Part shown: piece after piece, positions 9,431 to 20,276 of the stretch
Layout of the letters: the number at the start of each line of letters is the position of its first letter
Numbering within the stretch: position 1 is the stretch's first letter
DNA from: DOZZ01 sp963792655
GTDB taxonomy: Bacteria > Acidobacteriota > Terriglobia > Bryobacterales > Bryobacteraceae
DNA length: 64,000 bases
Assembly (NCBI GenBank): GCA_963792655.1
Contig: CAWBWU010000001.1
Span: 62,001 to 126,000, forward strand
Direction of reading: 5' to 3'
Translations under genes and position numbers: made by a program
The notes under the pieces: model-generated
The model's input: the letters and a program-made list of their open reading frames with translations, nothing else
Told to the model about the DNA's origin: nothing
Databases searched by the model: none

Positions 9431-10512
9431 CGCTCGCCCGGTTTTTTGGCCAACTCCTGCAGCCGGAGGAATTCCTTTCGCTCGCGCGCGGCGTCTGCGG
9501 TGCGCCCCAACTTCGAGTAAGCCGACGCGAGCGCTATGCGCGGCTGCGGACTTTCGGGCGAAAGCTTCGCCGCTGTCTCCAGCGCACCCACGGCCTGCTT
9601 GAGGTCACCGGTCTCAATCAACACGCGGCCGAGGACCGTCTGCGCTGCATAGCTCTCTGGCGCATACCTCACCGCATCGCGCGCAATGGGAAGCGCCTTC
9701 GCCGCCTCGCCGCGACGAAGGTGCTCCACAGCAGCCGTCACCAGCGCCGGAACGTTCTGAGGCGAGTTGGCAATCTCGCGCTCGATCTCAACAAGTCCCT
9801 GGTCCGGATCGTTCGTTAGCAGATAAGATCCGTAGAAGTAGTGAACGTTCGGGAAGTCCGGGTACTTGGCAACGAGCGCCGCAAAATCTTGCTTGGCCTC
9901 CGGTGCTTTGCCGGCACTCACGTCCCAAAAAGCCTTGCCCGCCATTCGGTTCACTTCATGTTCGGCTGCGGGTACCTGCGCCAACATCGTGGGCCGGCGC
10001 AACGCCGCGAGCCCGGCTGCCTCGAGCATCGGCTGCGAAGCTGAATCTCCGCTCTTTGCCAGCGCGTAGTAGAGTTCCAGTGCCTGCTCAAACGCGCCTT
10101 CGCGTGTGAGCAACATCGCGAGGTGGTATTTCGCGATGCGGTCGATCTGGCTGCTGCCGCCGCTGCCGAGCAATTGACCCTGGCGGAGATGTTCGGTCGC
10201 GCGAGGATAGTCGTTTGCACCGTAGTCGCAGAGGCCGAGCATGCTCCAGGCAGCAGCACCTTTGGGTTCAAGTTCGGTCAGGCGGCCAAGGTTCTGGCGG
10301 CAGCCGGCGAAGTCATCTTGCGAATACTGGAGGCCGCTGAGATACCAGAGGCCCTCTTTCCATGTAGGGCGCCGCTCCAGAGCGCGCTGATACAACGCGA
10401 TCGCCTCGGAAGTTTTGCCCGCCTCGCGCGCACTGTCAGCCTGCTTTGCAATTGCGTCCGTATCCGACGCCGCACCTTGCAGAGCCAGGACCAGCAACAC
10501 TGTGACGATCAT
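9427..10512 (-). CDS. Secreted TPR-repeat protein
   Basis: A 361-residue protein with an N-terminal signal peptide ending near A-S-D and successive 34-residue TPR helix pairs (A-I-A-L-Y-Q-R-A-L style) over most of its length. The C-terminus is a charged helix. TPR arrays bind proteins, so a periplasmic scaffold role is likely but the partner is unknown. Its ATG overlaps the stop of the upstream TPR gene by four bases (10509-10512), so the pair is translationally coupled. The two belong to the neighbourhood of TonB receptor 1. Confidence 0.75.
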   Translation of the reverse strand: MIVTVLLVLALQGAASDTDAIAKQADSAREAGKTSEAIALYQRALERRPTWKEGLWYLSGLQYSQDDFAGCRQNLGRLTELEPKGAAAWSMLGLCDYGANDYPRATEHLRQGQLLGSGGSSQIDRIAKYHLAMLLTREGAFEQALELYYALAKSGDSASQPMLEAAGLAALRRPTMLAQVPAAEHEVNRMAGKAFWDVSAGKAPEAKQDFAALVAKYPDFPNVHYFYGSYLLTNDPDQGLVEIEREIANSPQNVPALVTAAVEHLRRGEAAKALPIARDAVRYAPESYAAQTVLGRVLIETGDLKQAVGALETAAKLSPESPQPRIALASAYSKLGRTADAARERKEFLRLQELAKKPGER

Positions 10513-11633
10513 TGGCTCTCGGGCGCCGCGTCTTTCACACCCGGCTGCTTTTCCTGCGCCTCAGCGTTCAGCTTGCGAATGATCTCGCGTTCGCGATCGC
10601 CGTCGTCTTTCCGCTTCTCGCGGTAGTAGGCCGTGGCGAGTGAGACGTGCGCTTGAACGAAGGCCGGCGCTTCCTTGACAAGCTGTTCCAGTGCGGCGCG
10701 TGCCTCGGGTACCCGGTTCTGCTCGAGGTCGATCGCAGCCAGTTGATAACGCGTCGCGAAGTCACCCGGCCGGACTTGAAGCGCACGCTGCAGCATCGCA
10801 CGCGCCTCATCCTGATGCTGATCCTGGCGCAGCACTCCGCCGAGCTGCAAGTTCGCATCGAAATTGTAAGGATCGACGGCCAGCTCAGCGCGGAAGGCCT
10901 TCTCGGCCGCAGCCATGTCGCCGGTCCGCAGCAGAACGATGCCGAGATACGCGTTCACCTCGGGCAGCTTCGGATTCAATTCCACGGCGCGCAGGAGGTC
11001 CGCCTTGGCCTCGCGAAATTCGTGAGCCATCATGCGCGAAGTTCCCAGCAGCAGCCGGGCTTCCGCCGAGTCGCCGCTCTTCAAAACTTTCTGCATGATC
11101 GCCTGCCCGCGCTCGATCTGGTTGTCACGCAACAGCGCGGTGCCGAGAAGGTACGCGATGGTGGGATCGGGGTCGCCGGCGTCGGAGGGCGGGTTTAACA
11201 GCGCGATGACTTTTTGGTATTGCCCCATGGCAAGATCCGCCTGCGCGAGCAGCAGCAATGCCTGGCGGTTGTCGGGCTCCTGCTGGTGAACCTTCTCCAA
11301 CTCGGCAGCCGCCCGGTCAATGCGAACTGTTTTGTAGTATGCCAGCGCGAGGTTCAGCCGGACTTTTGCGTTAGACGGGTCCGCCTCAAGCGCCAGGTTG
11401 TACTCGCGGATGCCTTCCTCGAAGCGGCCCTGGTGGACCAGCGCGGCCCCCAGGTTCGAGCGAACACCCGCCGCGTCCGGATGTGCTTTCAGAAATGCCT
11501 GATAACTCTGGATCGCGCCGGCGAAGTCGCCGTTTTGATGAAGCGTGACGGCGCGCTGAAGATCGTCAGGGGCGCCGGTTTGCGCAGCAAGGGAGAACAG
11601 CAGGAGTAAAGGAAGGACTAGAAAGCGGAGCAT
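10509..11633 (-). CDS. Secreted TPR-repeat protein
   Basis: A 374-residue protein with a hydrophobic signal (L-P-L-L-L-L-F-S-L-A-A) and about nine TPR motifs, such as G-D-F-A-G-A-I-Q-S-Y and G-R-F-E-E-G-I-R-E-Y. The last 25 residues are Lys/Glu-rich. It starts 51 bp after the terminator of TonB receptor 1, so it is probably transcribed separately, and it overlaps the next TPR gene by four bases. Proteins of this type commonly accompany large TonB receptors in Acidobacteriota, where their role is unclear. Confidence 0.75.
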   Translation of the reverse strand: MLRFLVLPLLLLFSLAAQTGAPDDLQRAVTLHQNGDFAGAIQSYQAFLKAHPDAAGVRSNLGAALVHQGRFEEGIREYNLALEADPSNAKVRLNLALAYYKTVRIDRAAAELEKVHQQEPDNRQALLLLAQADLAMGQYQKVIALLNPPSDAGDPDPTIAYLLGTALLRDNQIERGQAIMQKVLKSGDSAEARLLLGTSRMMAHEFREAKADLLRAVELNPKLPEVNAYLGIVLLRTGDMAAAEKAFRAELAVDPYNFDANLQLGGVLRQDQHQDEARAMLQRALQVRPGDFATRYQLAAIDLEQNRVPEARAALEQLVKEAPAFVQAHVSLATAYYREKRKDDGDREREIIRKLNAEAQEKQPGVKDAAPESQ

Positions 11634-11683
11634 TGGTACGGCTACTACTAATATAAGTCGCCCGGCCGACCGGGCCTGAATAG

Positions 11684-11710
11684 AAAAAGGGGAGGGCCGA
11701 AGCCCTCCCC
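11684..11710 (-). terminator. Intrinsic terminator of TonB receptor 1
   Basis: On the minus strand a nine-base-pair perfect stem (GGGGAGGGC with GCCCTCCCC) is closed by a TTCG tetraloop and followed directly by TTTTT (11684-11688). It lies just after the receptor stop. This is the clearest rho-independent terminator in the window. Confidence 0.9.
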
Positions 11711-11731
11711 TGATCCGACTTGCGATCTGAC

Positions 11732-14700
11732 TTAGAAGTAGAACTTCAGAGCCAGCTGAATGCTACGGTGACCGATCTTATAGTTGGCCTTGCCGAAGTT
11801 CGGGTTGGTCAACTGTCCCGCCTGATTGAAGCTCAGATTCAGGTTCTGATCTCCAGGCAGGAAGGTCGTGATCGGGTGATTCAGGAAGTTATAAGCCGAG
11901 AAGCGGAACTGCAGCTTCTTGGATTCCGACATCTGGAAGTTCTTGAAAGCCGAGATATCGCTGTTGAAATAAGCGGGGCCGTCAAGTTTGTCCAGAATGA
12001 AGGAGCCGTTGTGACCGGGCGAAGGCAGCCCGAAGCAAGCACCATTAACGAACTGGTTCTTCTGCAGGTTCTGGCTCGGATCGCAAAGGATCGTAGGCTG
12101 CGTCGCGATGTCTGGTGAACCAGTAATCAGCGCGTTGCTGATGCCGATACCGCTGGGCAACACAGTACCATCGGGAAGCTTGGTACCTGCCGGGAGGTAG
12201 CCACCGAGATTGAAGTTGGTGGAACCGACAGCCTGCAAGTTCACGCCGCTCTGGAATTGAGTGATACCGGAGATCTGCCAGTCATTCGCGACGCCTTTGA
12301 CGAGGTGGTTGCTGCTGGAGACGTTCGGGATATTCAACACATAAGCGATGTTGAAGATGTGCGTGCGGTTGTTCGGCAGCGTTCCGTAGTTGTTCGCCAG
12401 AGTCAGAGGATCACCGTTCGAGTTGCTGGACTCACCACGAATGCCAAGCGACTTGCTGAACGTGTAGTTCGCAAGGAAGTTGACGTGACCCGCCTGCTTG
12501 TTCCAGCTCACCTGCAAGCCGTTGTAGTTCGAGTACAGCTTGTGGATGATCTGCTTGATCGACTGATAGTTTTGATACTGGCGGAAGGGTGAAGCGTTCG
12601 GCGAGTAGTTGTTGCCCGAGTTGAAGGTTCCCGGGGTGTTGAACAACGTGCCGTATCGCGATGTCGTTCAGCTGGCCGAAGTTGCTCGAGTTGTTGCTCA
12701 GGTAGTCGCTGGTGTTGCCGACATACGAAGCCTCAAAGAGCGAGCCGAGCGGAGCCTTTTGCGAAATCGTGAAGCTGTAGCTGGTGGTGCGAGGCTGCTG
12801 GCTATCGTTCTGATCGAGAACGGTGATGCCACCCGGCGCCACAAAGCCGGTGTGCAATGCCGCAATCTGGTCGAACGTAACCGCCGTCGGCGTGCTGTAG
12901 CTGTACTCACCGTGAGTAATGCCCAGTGCCGGCGCCTGCACGTTCTGTTCGTCATGGAAGCGGTACTGGCCCCAGCCGCCGCGAAGAACGGTGCGGCCTG
13001 TGCCGAATACGTCGAAAGCCATACCAAACCGAGGTGAGTAGAAGAGCAGACGGCCCTTCTGACCCGAGATCGGCACGCTGCTGTCGATCTTGTGCCACTC
13101 AACGCCCGTGATCTGGTTCACAGCCGCCGGATCATTGTTGTACTTCGACGGGTTGAACACGGCAAGGCCGATGTTGTCGAGATCGTTCCACGGGCCGAGG
13201 TGATCAAAGCGTATTCCGTAGTCGACTGTCAGGCGGCGCGAAACCTTCCACGAATCCTGGGCGAAGAAGGCCACAGACTTGTAGGCCATCTCGATCAGGA
13301 TGTCTTTGTTGGATTCCGTGTACTGAGCGATGCGGCCAGCCAGAATGTCGGCATACGCGTTCCCTGTGCTGTTGCCGCCCCAGTTCGCGAACACCAGTTC
13401 ACCGTTGGCGTTGTTGCTCGACGGCTGATCGTTCTTGGTCTTTTCCCAGTAGAAGCCGAACTTCATCGTATGCGTTCCGTACACCTTGGAGACGTTATCT
13501 GCAAACGTCGGGAGGGTCTTCTTCGCATACAGCGAACCGGTGATCTGGTAACCGCTGGGCTGAATGATGTTGGCAACACCGTCGCCCCAACCCGTGATGC
13601 TCGGGAGTTCCTTGATGTTGTTCTGGAAAATCGTTCCGTAGCTGATACCGAGGGCCTTGGGGTCAACCTTTTCGGGATTGGCAAAGCTGTTCGGCAGATT
13701 GAGAACGGTGTAAGTGAAAACCGCTTCGTTGGTCAGCGTCGGGCTGAAAACCTTCGTCAAGTTCGCCGAAATCGAGTCAGACTCGTTCAGCGAGTTGATC
13801 GCGGAGGGGTACGGCACCGTCGGATCTGGTCTCCACCACAAGGTGTCCGTGTAGTGGGCCGTATCGCGCTGGCGGTTGTAGCTCACGTACAACTTGGTGT
13901 TGTCGTTGATGCTCCAATCGATGCGCGGGCGCAACTGGTACGAATCCTGCTGCTTGGTGGAACCGAGGATGAAGTTGTAGCCGGCGTTGGTCTGGGGATT
14001 GGCGTTCGGCAGCGGGTACTGGTTGATCAGCGTCTGACCGATCGAGCTGATCGCTGAGGCAGGCACGATGCCGCCCGGGAAGTTCGGCGCATTCACGATT
14101 CGCATAGCCGCGTCGCCGATTTCGCGGCGCCGAAGTAGCTATCCAGATACGACTGCGAAAAGTTGCCGCATACGCATTTCAGCGGTGGGAACGGTCGCGC
14201 GGTAAATACCGTTGTCGATCTGCTGCTTGTAATCTTCGTAACCGACGAAGAAGAACAGCTTGTCGCGGTTGCGGTTGAAGTGCGTGTGCGGAATCAGCAC
14301 CGGGCCACCAATGTTGCCGCCCGGATAGAAATAGTGGGTCGCGGGCTTCGGTGCGGCCGGCTTGCCGTCGGGACCGGTTCCAGCAGCGTTGTTCTGCCAG
14401 TCGTTCGCGTTCAACGAATTGTGGCGGGCATACATGTACGCTTCACCATGAAAATCGTGACCGCCCGACTTACCGATACCTGCAACGACGATCGGACCCT
14501 TCGCATTCTCTGCGCCGAAGTTGGACGTCATGACCTTCATTTCCGACGTCATGTCGGCATTGAGGTTGACGGCCTGGCCGCAGTTGCAACCCGGATCGAT
14601 AACGTGCGCACCGTCCGACGTGATGTCGAGAGCGCCGTTACGAGTTCCGTTTGCCGAGAAGCTTCCGATGGGACCCGAACCTGTACCCTGTGCTTCGCCC

Positions 14701-15254
14701 TGGTAGGCCGAGTTGACCAGCCCGCCGTTGATGGCAAAGCCGGGGAGAATCTTGATGAACTCAGTTGCGTTGCGGCCCAGAATGGACACGTTCTGCAACT
14801 GCTTCTGACCAATCACTTCGGACTTTTCGCCCGAGTCGACCGGCGTAACGCTATCGGCCTCGCTGCTGACCGTTACGGTTTCCGTTGAGGAACCGACGGT
14901 CAGCGCGATGTCCGCCAGGTTGCGCTTGTCGCCTGGATCGAAGTGAACGCCTTTGCGCTGCCACTTTTCGAAGCCCTTGGCTTCGATCAGCACCGTGTAA
15001 TCTGCGGGCTGGACTGCGTTGATGGAGAAAAATCCTTCTGAATTGCTAACGGTGCGGCGCACGTCACCACTGCTTTGGTTGCTCATGGTGACTGATGCGT
15101 TCGGCACTACGGCGCCCGATGCGTCAGCAACGGTGCCGGTTAAAGTTCCGGAGACGTTTTGCGCTGCCAGACGGACAGATCCGAATTGGGCGAGCGCGAT
15201 TGCGAGTACAAACAACAACGCGGTATTACAAACGCGCGTGAGAGTTCTAAACAT
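11732..15254 (-). CDS. Oar-type TonB-dependent receptor with carboxypeptidase-regulatory-like domain (frame changes)
   Basis: The span encodes about 1,170 residues. A signal peptide is followed by a carboxypeptidase-regulatory-like domain (T-G-T-V-A-D-A-S-G-A near residue 40), a plug, and a long beta-barrel ending in F-Y-F, the usual terminal aromatic. The frame shifts twice near 14105-14140 and once near 12650, each time restoring normal receptor sequence, so I treat it as one gene. Family knowledge suggests TonB-driven uptake of a large substrate, often a glycan or peptide. AGGAG lies about 13 bases before the ATG. It ends at a strong terminator. Confidence 0.85.
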
Positions 15255-15296
15255 GGACTGATCCCACTCCTAAGCGAAATTGCAAGCTTGAGGGGT

Positions 15297-15326
15297 AGTA
15301 TATAGACGTTAGTTCGTTGTTTGCAA
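15297..15326 (-). promoter_or_regulatory. Sigma-70-like promoter for TonB receptor 1
   Basis: On the minus strand TTGCAA (15326-15321) precedes TATATA or TATACT (15304-15297) by 16 or 18 bases. This lies about 45 bp before the receptor ATG in the divergent region shared with the VWFA gene. Confidence 0.35.
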
Positions 15327-15484
15327 CGGTCCCATCAAAGATTTCGATTGGACGGCCTGCTAAGGGTTGTGTCTAAAGGACATAAAGTTCGTAACCTCAC
15401 CGTCACCGAAGACGCCGAATGGTTTCAGTAGCTTACGAAAGCCGATCTGGATCACTGTCTTTCGAACTGATAGAGTTAGGCTTC

Positions 15485-15505
15485 GGAGAGTGCCATAATC
15501 TCTCC
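15485..15505 (+). promoter_or_regulatory. Extended -10 promoter inside an inverted repeat, before the VWFA gene
   Basis: TG-C-CATAAT at 15491-15499 looks like an extended -10 element. It is flanked exactly by GGAGAG (15485-15490) and CTCTCC (15500-15505), a perfect inverted repeat that could be an operator over the -10 region. The ATG lies at 15523. Confidence 0.4.
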
Positions 15506-15522
15506 AGTCTGGAAAATATTCA

Positions 15523-17688
15523 ATGCGCCATAGTTCAAATATAAGAAATCTCCTGTTTCTCATCGGAGTGGGTGCGGCTCTCCCCGTCGCTCTGCTCGCG
15601 CAAGCGCCGTCACCCGCACCGGCAGACCCCGTGATCAAGGCTGGAACCGAGCAGGTCCTGCTCGACTTAATTGTGCGCGACAAAAAGGGCCGCACGGTCC
15701 GAGACCTGGAGCCGTCCGACGTCGAAGTGTACGACAACGGCAAGCAGATGAAGATTAGCTCCTTCAGGCTAGTGGAGGGAACCGCTGCTCTGCAGAACAA
15801 GTCGAAGGTGGCGCTGGACCCGATGCGTCAGATCCGTCTCGTCACCATGGTGTTCCAGGGTCTGGACGATAACGGGCGTAGATTATCTCGACAGGCCGCG
15901 CTCGACCTATTAAAGGACGACTTGGGAACGAACGTCTTCTATGCGGTATTCAGCCTGGATACCCAGCTCAACGCGATCCAGCAGTATACGAATGACCGAG
16001 ATCTGCTGAGGAAAGCCGTCGAGCGCGCGACCTCCGGGCTTTCCACTCAATTTTCTGGGGACACCCAACGCATCCGAGGACAGCTCGAAACACTTGTCGG
16101 TCCGCATGCCGGCCAGAGCGTGACAGAGCGCATTCAGGATATGGGGACCGGGGCGGCTGGAGCACATGGCCCTCCGGCGAACGCCATCAATGCCCTACAG
16201 GCGCAGATGGTTCTCAATATGCTGCAGTTTGACGAGAACCTCGCCAACCTTCAGGGCGGCCGCGCGACCATCTTCCCTCTGCTTGCGCTGATTCGCGGTC
16301 AAACTCTGCTGCCCGGCCGCAAGACGATCGTCTTCTTTAACTCCGGGCTCATCATTGATCCGAGCCTGCAATCTCAGTTTGATGCGGTCATCAGCACCGC
16401 AAATCGCGCGAACGTCAGCATCTATCCCGTTGACGCACGCGGTTTGCAATCCGGCCGTAATACGCAAAGCGGTACAGACGCTCTCTCGGGCGCGCTCGCT
16501 GCATCGAAAGCCCTCAACATTAGTGGTGGTAAGGGCGCAATTTCACCTGACGAAGTTAAAGCAGCTGACACTGCGGAAATGAGCATTCGCTCGAACGCGC
16601 AAAACGCTCTGCGCGACCTGGCCGACGGTACCGGTGGCGCCTTCATCGGCGAGACCAATGATTTCCGGACGCCGCTTCGCAAGCTCAACGAGGACGTGAA
16701 CACCTATTACGAGTTGACGTACGATCCGCATATCGAAACGTACGACGGCCGCCTCCGGAAGATCATCGTCAAGACTGCGCGCGCTGATCTGAAGGTGCAG
16801 ACGCGAAACGGGTATTTCGCACTGCCCGCCGGCGAGACAATGAACACGACACTTGCGCCCTACGAAGTTCCCCTGCTGAAGGCGCTCGACACCAAACCGC
16901 TGCCGCGCACTTTCGATTACCGCGCTACGGGCTTGCGCTTCCAGCCGGCGGGAACGGGAGTGGACTGCGCCCTCGTGGTTGAGGTGCCGATGAAAGATAT
17001 CACGTTCACGGCGGATGCGAGTGGCGTCCAGCGCGCGCGTATTTCCGAGATCGCGCTGGTGAAGGATGCCAGCGGGAGCGTCGTGCACAAAATCAGTAAA
17101 GACCAGCCGGTGCAGATCAGCGCGGACAGGCTGAGCGGCGTCAAGGCGGGCAATTTCACGTCGCTCGAACACTTCGTTCTGGCGCCCGGCCGTTATACGG
17201 TTGAGTCCGCAGTGCTGGATACCAACGGCGATCGTATCAGCGCCCGAAAGTCGATTCTGCTTGTGCCGCCGGTCGCGAAGGGTGTCAGCATCAGCAGCAT
17301 GTCGCTGGTGCGCCGCTTCGATCCGAACGCGGCCGACCCGCTCAGCCCGTTTGTCTATAACAAAGGCACGGTCACGCCAACCCTGGTCGAGAGCATGCTC
17401 GGCGAAAAGGGTGCTCAGGTCTCGGTTTTCTTTACGATCTACCCGGACACCTCCAGCACCGAGAAGCCGACGCTGACTCTCGAATATTTGCAAGAGGGCA
17501 AGGTGGTGGGCCGCATTCAGCCGGAACTCACTCCGGTAGATGCGAATGGCCGTATCCCTTATATGGCGTCATCGCCGGCGGATCAGATGCCGGCCGGCAC
17601 TTACGAAGTGCGTGCCATCGTTCAGCAAGGCAAGACCAAAGCTGAGGAACACACAACCTTCACGATCGAACCTGTTACCGCCAAGTAG
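15523..17688 (+). CDS. VWFA-related acidobacterial domain protein, secreted
   Basis: A 721-residue protein with a signal peptide ending at L-L-A-Q-A, then the lineage-typical strand set V-R-D-K-K-G-R-T-V-R-D-L and V-E-V-Y-D-N-G-K near residues 45-75. The von Willebrand-like domain lacks the metal-site D-x-S-x-S: that position reads F-Q-G-L-D-D-N-G. The later L-P-G-R-K-T-I-V-F-F block is kept. The C-terminal 300 residues form a separate beta-rich region. Such proteins are abundant in Acidobacteriota and their function is unknown; a periplasmic or surface binding role is inference. No frame break is seen. Confidence 0.82.
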   Translation: MRHSSNIRNLLFLIGVGAALPVALLAQAPSPAPADPVIKAGTEQVLLDLIVRDKKGRTVRDLEPSDVEVYDNGKQMKISSFRLVEGTAALQNKSKVALDPMRQIRLVTMVFQGLDDNGRRLSRQAALDLLKDDLGTNVFYAVFSLDTQLNAIQQYTNDRDLLRKAVERATSGLSTQFSGDTQRIRGQLETLVGPHAGQSVTERIQDMGTGAAGAHGPPANAINALQAQMVLNMLQFDENLANLQGGRATIFPLLALIRGQTLLPGRKTIVFFNSGLIIDPSLQSQFDAVISTANRANVSIYPVDARGLQSGRNTQSGTDALSGALAASKALNISGGKGAISPDEVKAADTAEMSIRSNAQNALRDLADGTGGAFIGETNDFRTPLRKLNEDVNTYYELTYDPHIETYDGRLRKIIVKTARADLKVQTRNGYFALPAGETMNTTLAPYEVPLLKALDTKPLPRTFDYRATGLRFQPAGTGVDCALVVEVPMKDITFTADASGVQRARISEIALVKDASGSVVHKISKDQPVQISADRLSGVKAGNFTSLEHFVLAPGRYTVESAVLDTNGDRISARKSILLVPPVAKGVSISSMSLVRRFDPNAADPLSPFVYNKGTVTPTLVESMLGEKGAQVSVFFTIYPDTSSTEKPTLTLEYLQEGKVVGRIQPELTPVDANGRIPYMASSPADQMPAGTYEVRAIVQQGKTKAEEHTTFTIEPVTAK

Positions 17689-17721
17689 TCTCGCGGCGTA
17701 TATAGAGGCAGAGTGTTCTAT

Positions 17722-18925
17722 ATGCGCCTGCTTGGCTTCTTAGTGGTTGGCGCCTTGGCGGCGTGGGGCGCTGAGGTTCCCGCAGGCACCGTTCTTTCAG
17801 TTCGTCTGACCAGCGATGTTTCTACTGCCACCGCGGCGGTGGGCCAGCCCGTCACTGGACTGACCGTTTCTCCGGTCGTCAGTGGCGGCGCGGTCGTGAT
17901 ACCGCCCCACACGCCTGTTGCAGGGCAGGTGAAATCGGTTCTCTCGGCAGCTAAGTCAGACCGCAGGCAGGCTCGGCTGATCATCGCTTTCGATAAGCTG
18001 ACCATCGGCGGGCGCCACGCTCCCGCTCCACGCAGAGTTGAGCGACGTCGACAACGCTCGCGAAACGGTTGACGAGCATGGGGCAATTATCGGCATTGTT
18101 CCCAAGGACACCTTCGAGGGGCTTGCCGAGCGCGGCATCGGTAAGCTCGAACAGAACCAGCAGTACAGCCAGCTCGCTGAAATTCTGCAGGCTGCGAAAC
18201 AAGTGTTGGTGAAGCCGGTAGACCCCGAGATCACTCTCACGGCAGGCACGGATGTCGGTGTACGGCTCACGAAAGAGCTGAACGTGAAAGCGCCGCCGTC
18301 TTATGCAGGTCCTTCGGCGTTTCCGCATCTGGACCAGATCAATCAGATGGTGGAAGTGCTTCCGTACGTCACTTACGCCGTCCAGCCACCGGAGCCGTCG
18401 GACGTCACGAACGTGTTGCTCATCGGCTCCCAGCAGGCTGTAACGGCCGCGTTCAATGAGGCGGGTTGGTCGCCGGCACAGGAATTAAGCCAGCAGAGCA
18501 AGTTTGAAGTTGCGCGGGCCTTGATTGAGTCGCGCGGCTATAAAGAAGCGCCGGTGTCGGTGCTGTTGCTCGATCGGCGCGCGCCCACGTTCGTCTTTCA
18601 GAAGAGCTTCGACACGTTCGCCATGCGCCATCACATCCGCCTGTGGCGGATGCCGGGCACTTTCAACGGTATTCCCGTGTGGTCGTGCTCAGCAACTCAC
18701 GATAACGGGATCGATCTCTCGCAAGACACGTTCACCTTTGTGCACCGCGTGGAAACCAATATCGATCGTGAACGCAGTAAGGTCATTGACGATCTGGTAT
18801 TCACCGGCCGCGTCAATGGCCTGGCTTTGGTCGACCGCCCAAATGTCTCGCGCAGTTTCCGCAATGCAACAGGGGACGCGATTGTAACGGACGGCAGGAT
18901 CGCAGTGCTCGGCTTGCGCGATTAG
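17722..18925 (+). CDS. Secreted LssY C-terminal domain protein (one frame change)
   Basis: About 400 residues from the ATG at 17722; the in-frame GTG at 17713 lacks support, and the signal peptide begins at the ATG. The first 95 residues form a small beta domain. After a frame change near 18013, where deleting one G of a GGG run restores G-G-A-T-L-P-L, the rest reads through. The C-terminal 120 residues carry the LssY_C pattern: L-W-R-M-P-G, P-V-W-S-C-S-A-T-H-D and V-E-T-N-I-D-R-E-R. Usual LssY proteins carry this on a membrane PAP2 protein; here it is on a secreted one. Function unknown. Confidence 0.7.
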
Positions 18926-18928
18926 TCT

Positions 18929-20276
18929 TCAGCGATCGCGCGTGAGTCCGAGAGCGCGAATGCGCTTGTGTAGATTGGTCCGCTCCATGCCCATGGCGCG
19001 GGCTGCACCCGAGACATTCCAATTGGATTCTTCCAGCGCGCGCAGCAGGTGATCGCGCTCTGCGGATTCACGGGCTTCCTGCACACTCGATCTTCCGCCC
19101 GCTTCTTTCTGCATCTTCACTTCGACGGGGACGGCATTGCGCGTGATGCAATTCTCAGGCGTGAGGATCGCCATGCGCTCGATCACGTTCCGCAGCTCGC
19201 GCACATTGCCTGGCCATCCGTAGCTTTCAAGCATTCCGTAGACGTCGCTATCGATCTCTTTTGTGCGGAAGTTGTTGCGCGCGCAAAACTCATGCAGGAA
19301 GTAGTCCGCCATCGGGCGAATGTCCTGCGGGCGCTCGCGCAGTGAAGGCACACGAACAGGAACCACACTCAGGCGATAGTAGAGGTCTTCGCGGAATTTG
19401 CCTTGCGCGGCAAGCGCGGTCAGATCACGATTCGTGGCCGAGATCACACGCACATTGACGCGGATCGTCTGCTCACCGCCCACGCGGTGAAATTCGCCTT
19501 CCTGCAAGCACGCGCAGCAGCTTGGCTTGCGAGCCGGCATGCAGATCGCCCACTTCATCGAGGAACAGTGTGCCGCCATCGGCAAGCTCGAATTTGCCGC
19601 GCCGCGCGGAGGTCGCGCCCGTGAACGACCCCTTCTCGTGCCCGAACAGTTCGCTTTCAATGAGCTCGGTCGGGATGGCCGCACAGTTCACTTTTACGAA
19701 CGGCCCGTTGCCCATGGGGCTTGATTGATGAACATGCGCTGCAAGCAGCTCTTTGCCCGTGCCCGACTCACCGATCAACAACACGCGCGCGTCGGAGCGA
19801 GCCGCCATGGTGCATTGCTCGAGCGTGCGCACGAACGCCGGGCTGTTGCCGATCATGCGTGGCCCCGGACCGGCCACTGCGCGAAGCTGCGCATTCTCGT
19901 CTTTCAGCTTCGATTGCGTGAGTGCGTTCTTCAGCGCAACCAGTACGCGGTCGCGGCTGAGCGGCTTTTCAAGAAAGTCGTATGCGCCGGCGCGCGTCGC
20001 CTCCACGGCATCGGCGATGGTCGCGTGCCCGGAGATCATGATGACCGGCGCCGGCAGGTCCTTCTGTTGCACGGAACGCAACAGGTCGATGCCGTTGCCA
20101 TCCGGCAATCGCACGTCGAACAGAAAAGCATCGGCTCGCGACAACTCGGGAAACTTGAGGAACTCAGCGACGGAAGGGAACACATTCACCTGGTAGCTTT
20201 CGCGCTCCAGGATCAAGCGCAGCGAGCGCCCGATGTTCTCTTCGTCTTCGACGATCAGTACGCGCTTGGCTAACAT
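18929..20276 (-). CDS. NtrC-family sigma-54-dependent response regulator (one frame change)
   Basis: A receiver domain (phosphoacceptor Asp54 in F-D-V-R-L-P), an AAA+ domain with Walker A G-E-S-G-T-G-K-E, the sigma-54 contact loop G-S-F-T-G-A and Walker B L-F-L-D-E, then a Fis-type helix-turn-helix at the C-terminus. The frame changes near 19507; removing one G restores the family's L-L-R-V-L-Q-E-G-E-F. It remodels sigma-54 polymerase at -24/-12 promoters when phosphorylated. The gene overlaps the kinase gene by seven bases and closes a four-gene operon. It most resembles NtrX/AtoC regulators; the target is unknown. Confidence 0.85.

Noticed and set aside
13092..14057. A 321-residue plus-strand frame opposite TonB receptor 1
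   Set aside because: It lies fully within clear receptor coding and has reversed-codon composition.
16543..17493. A 316-residue open frame antisense to the VWFA protein
   Set aside because: It is rich in Arg, His and Asp, typical of reversed GC-rich coding, and overlaps a confident gene throughout.
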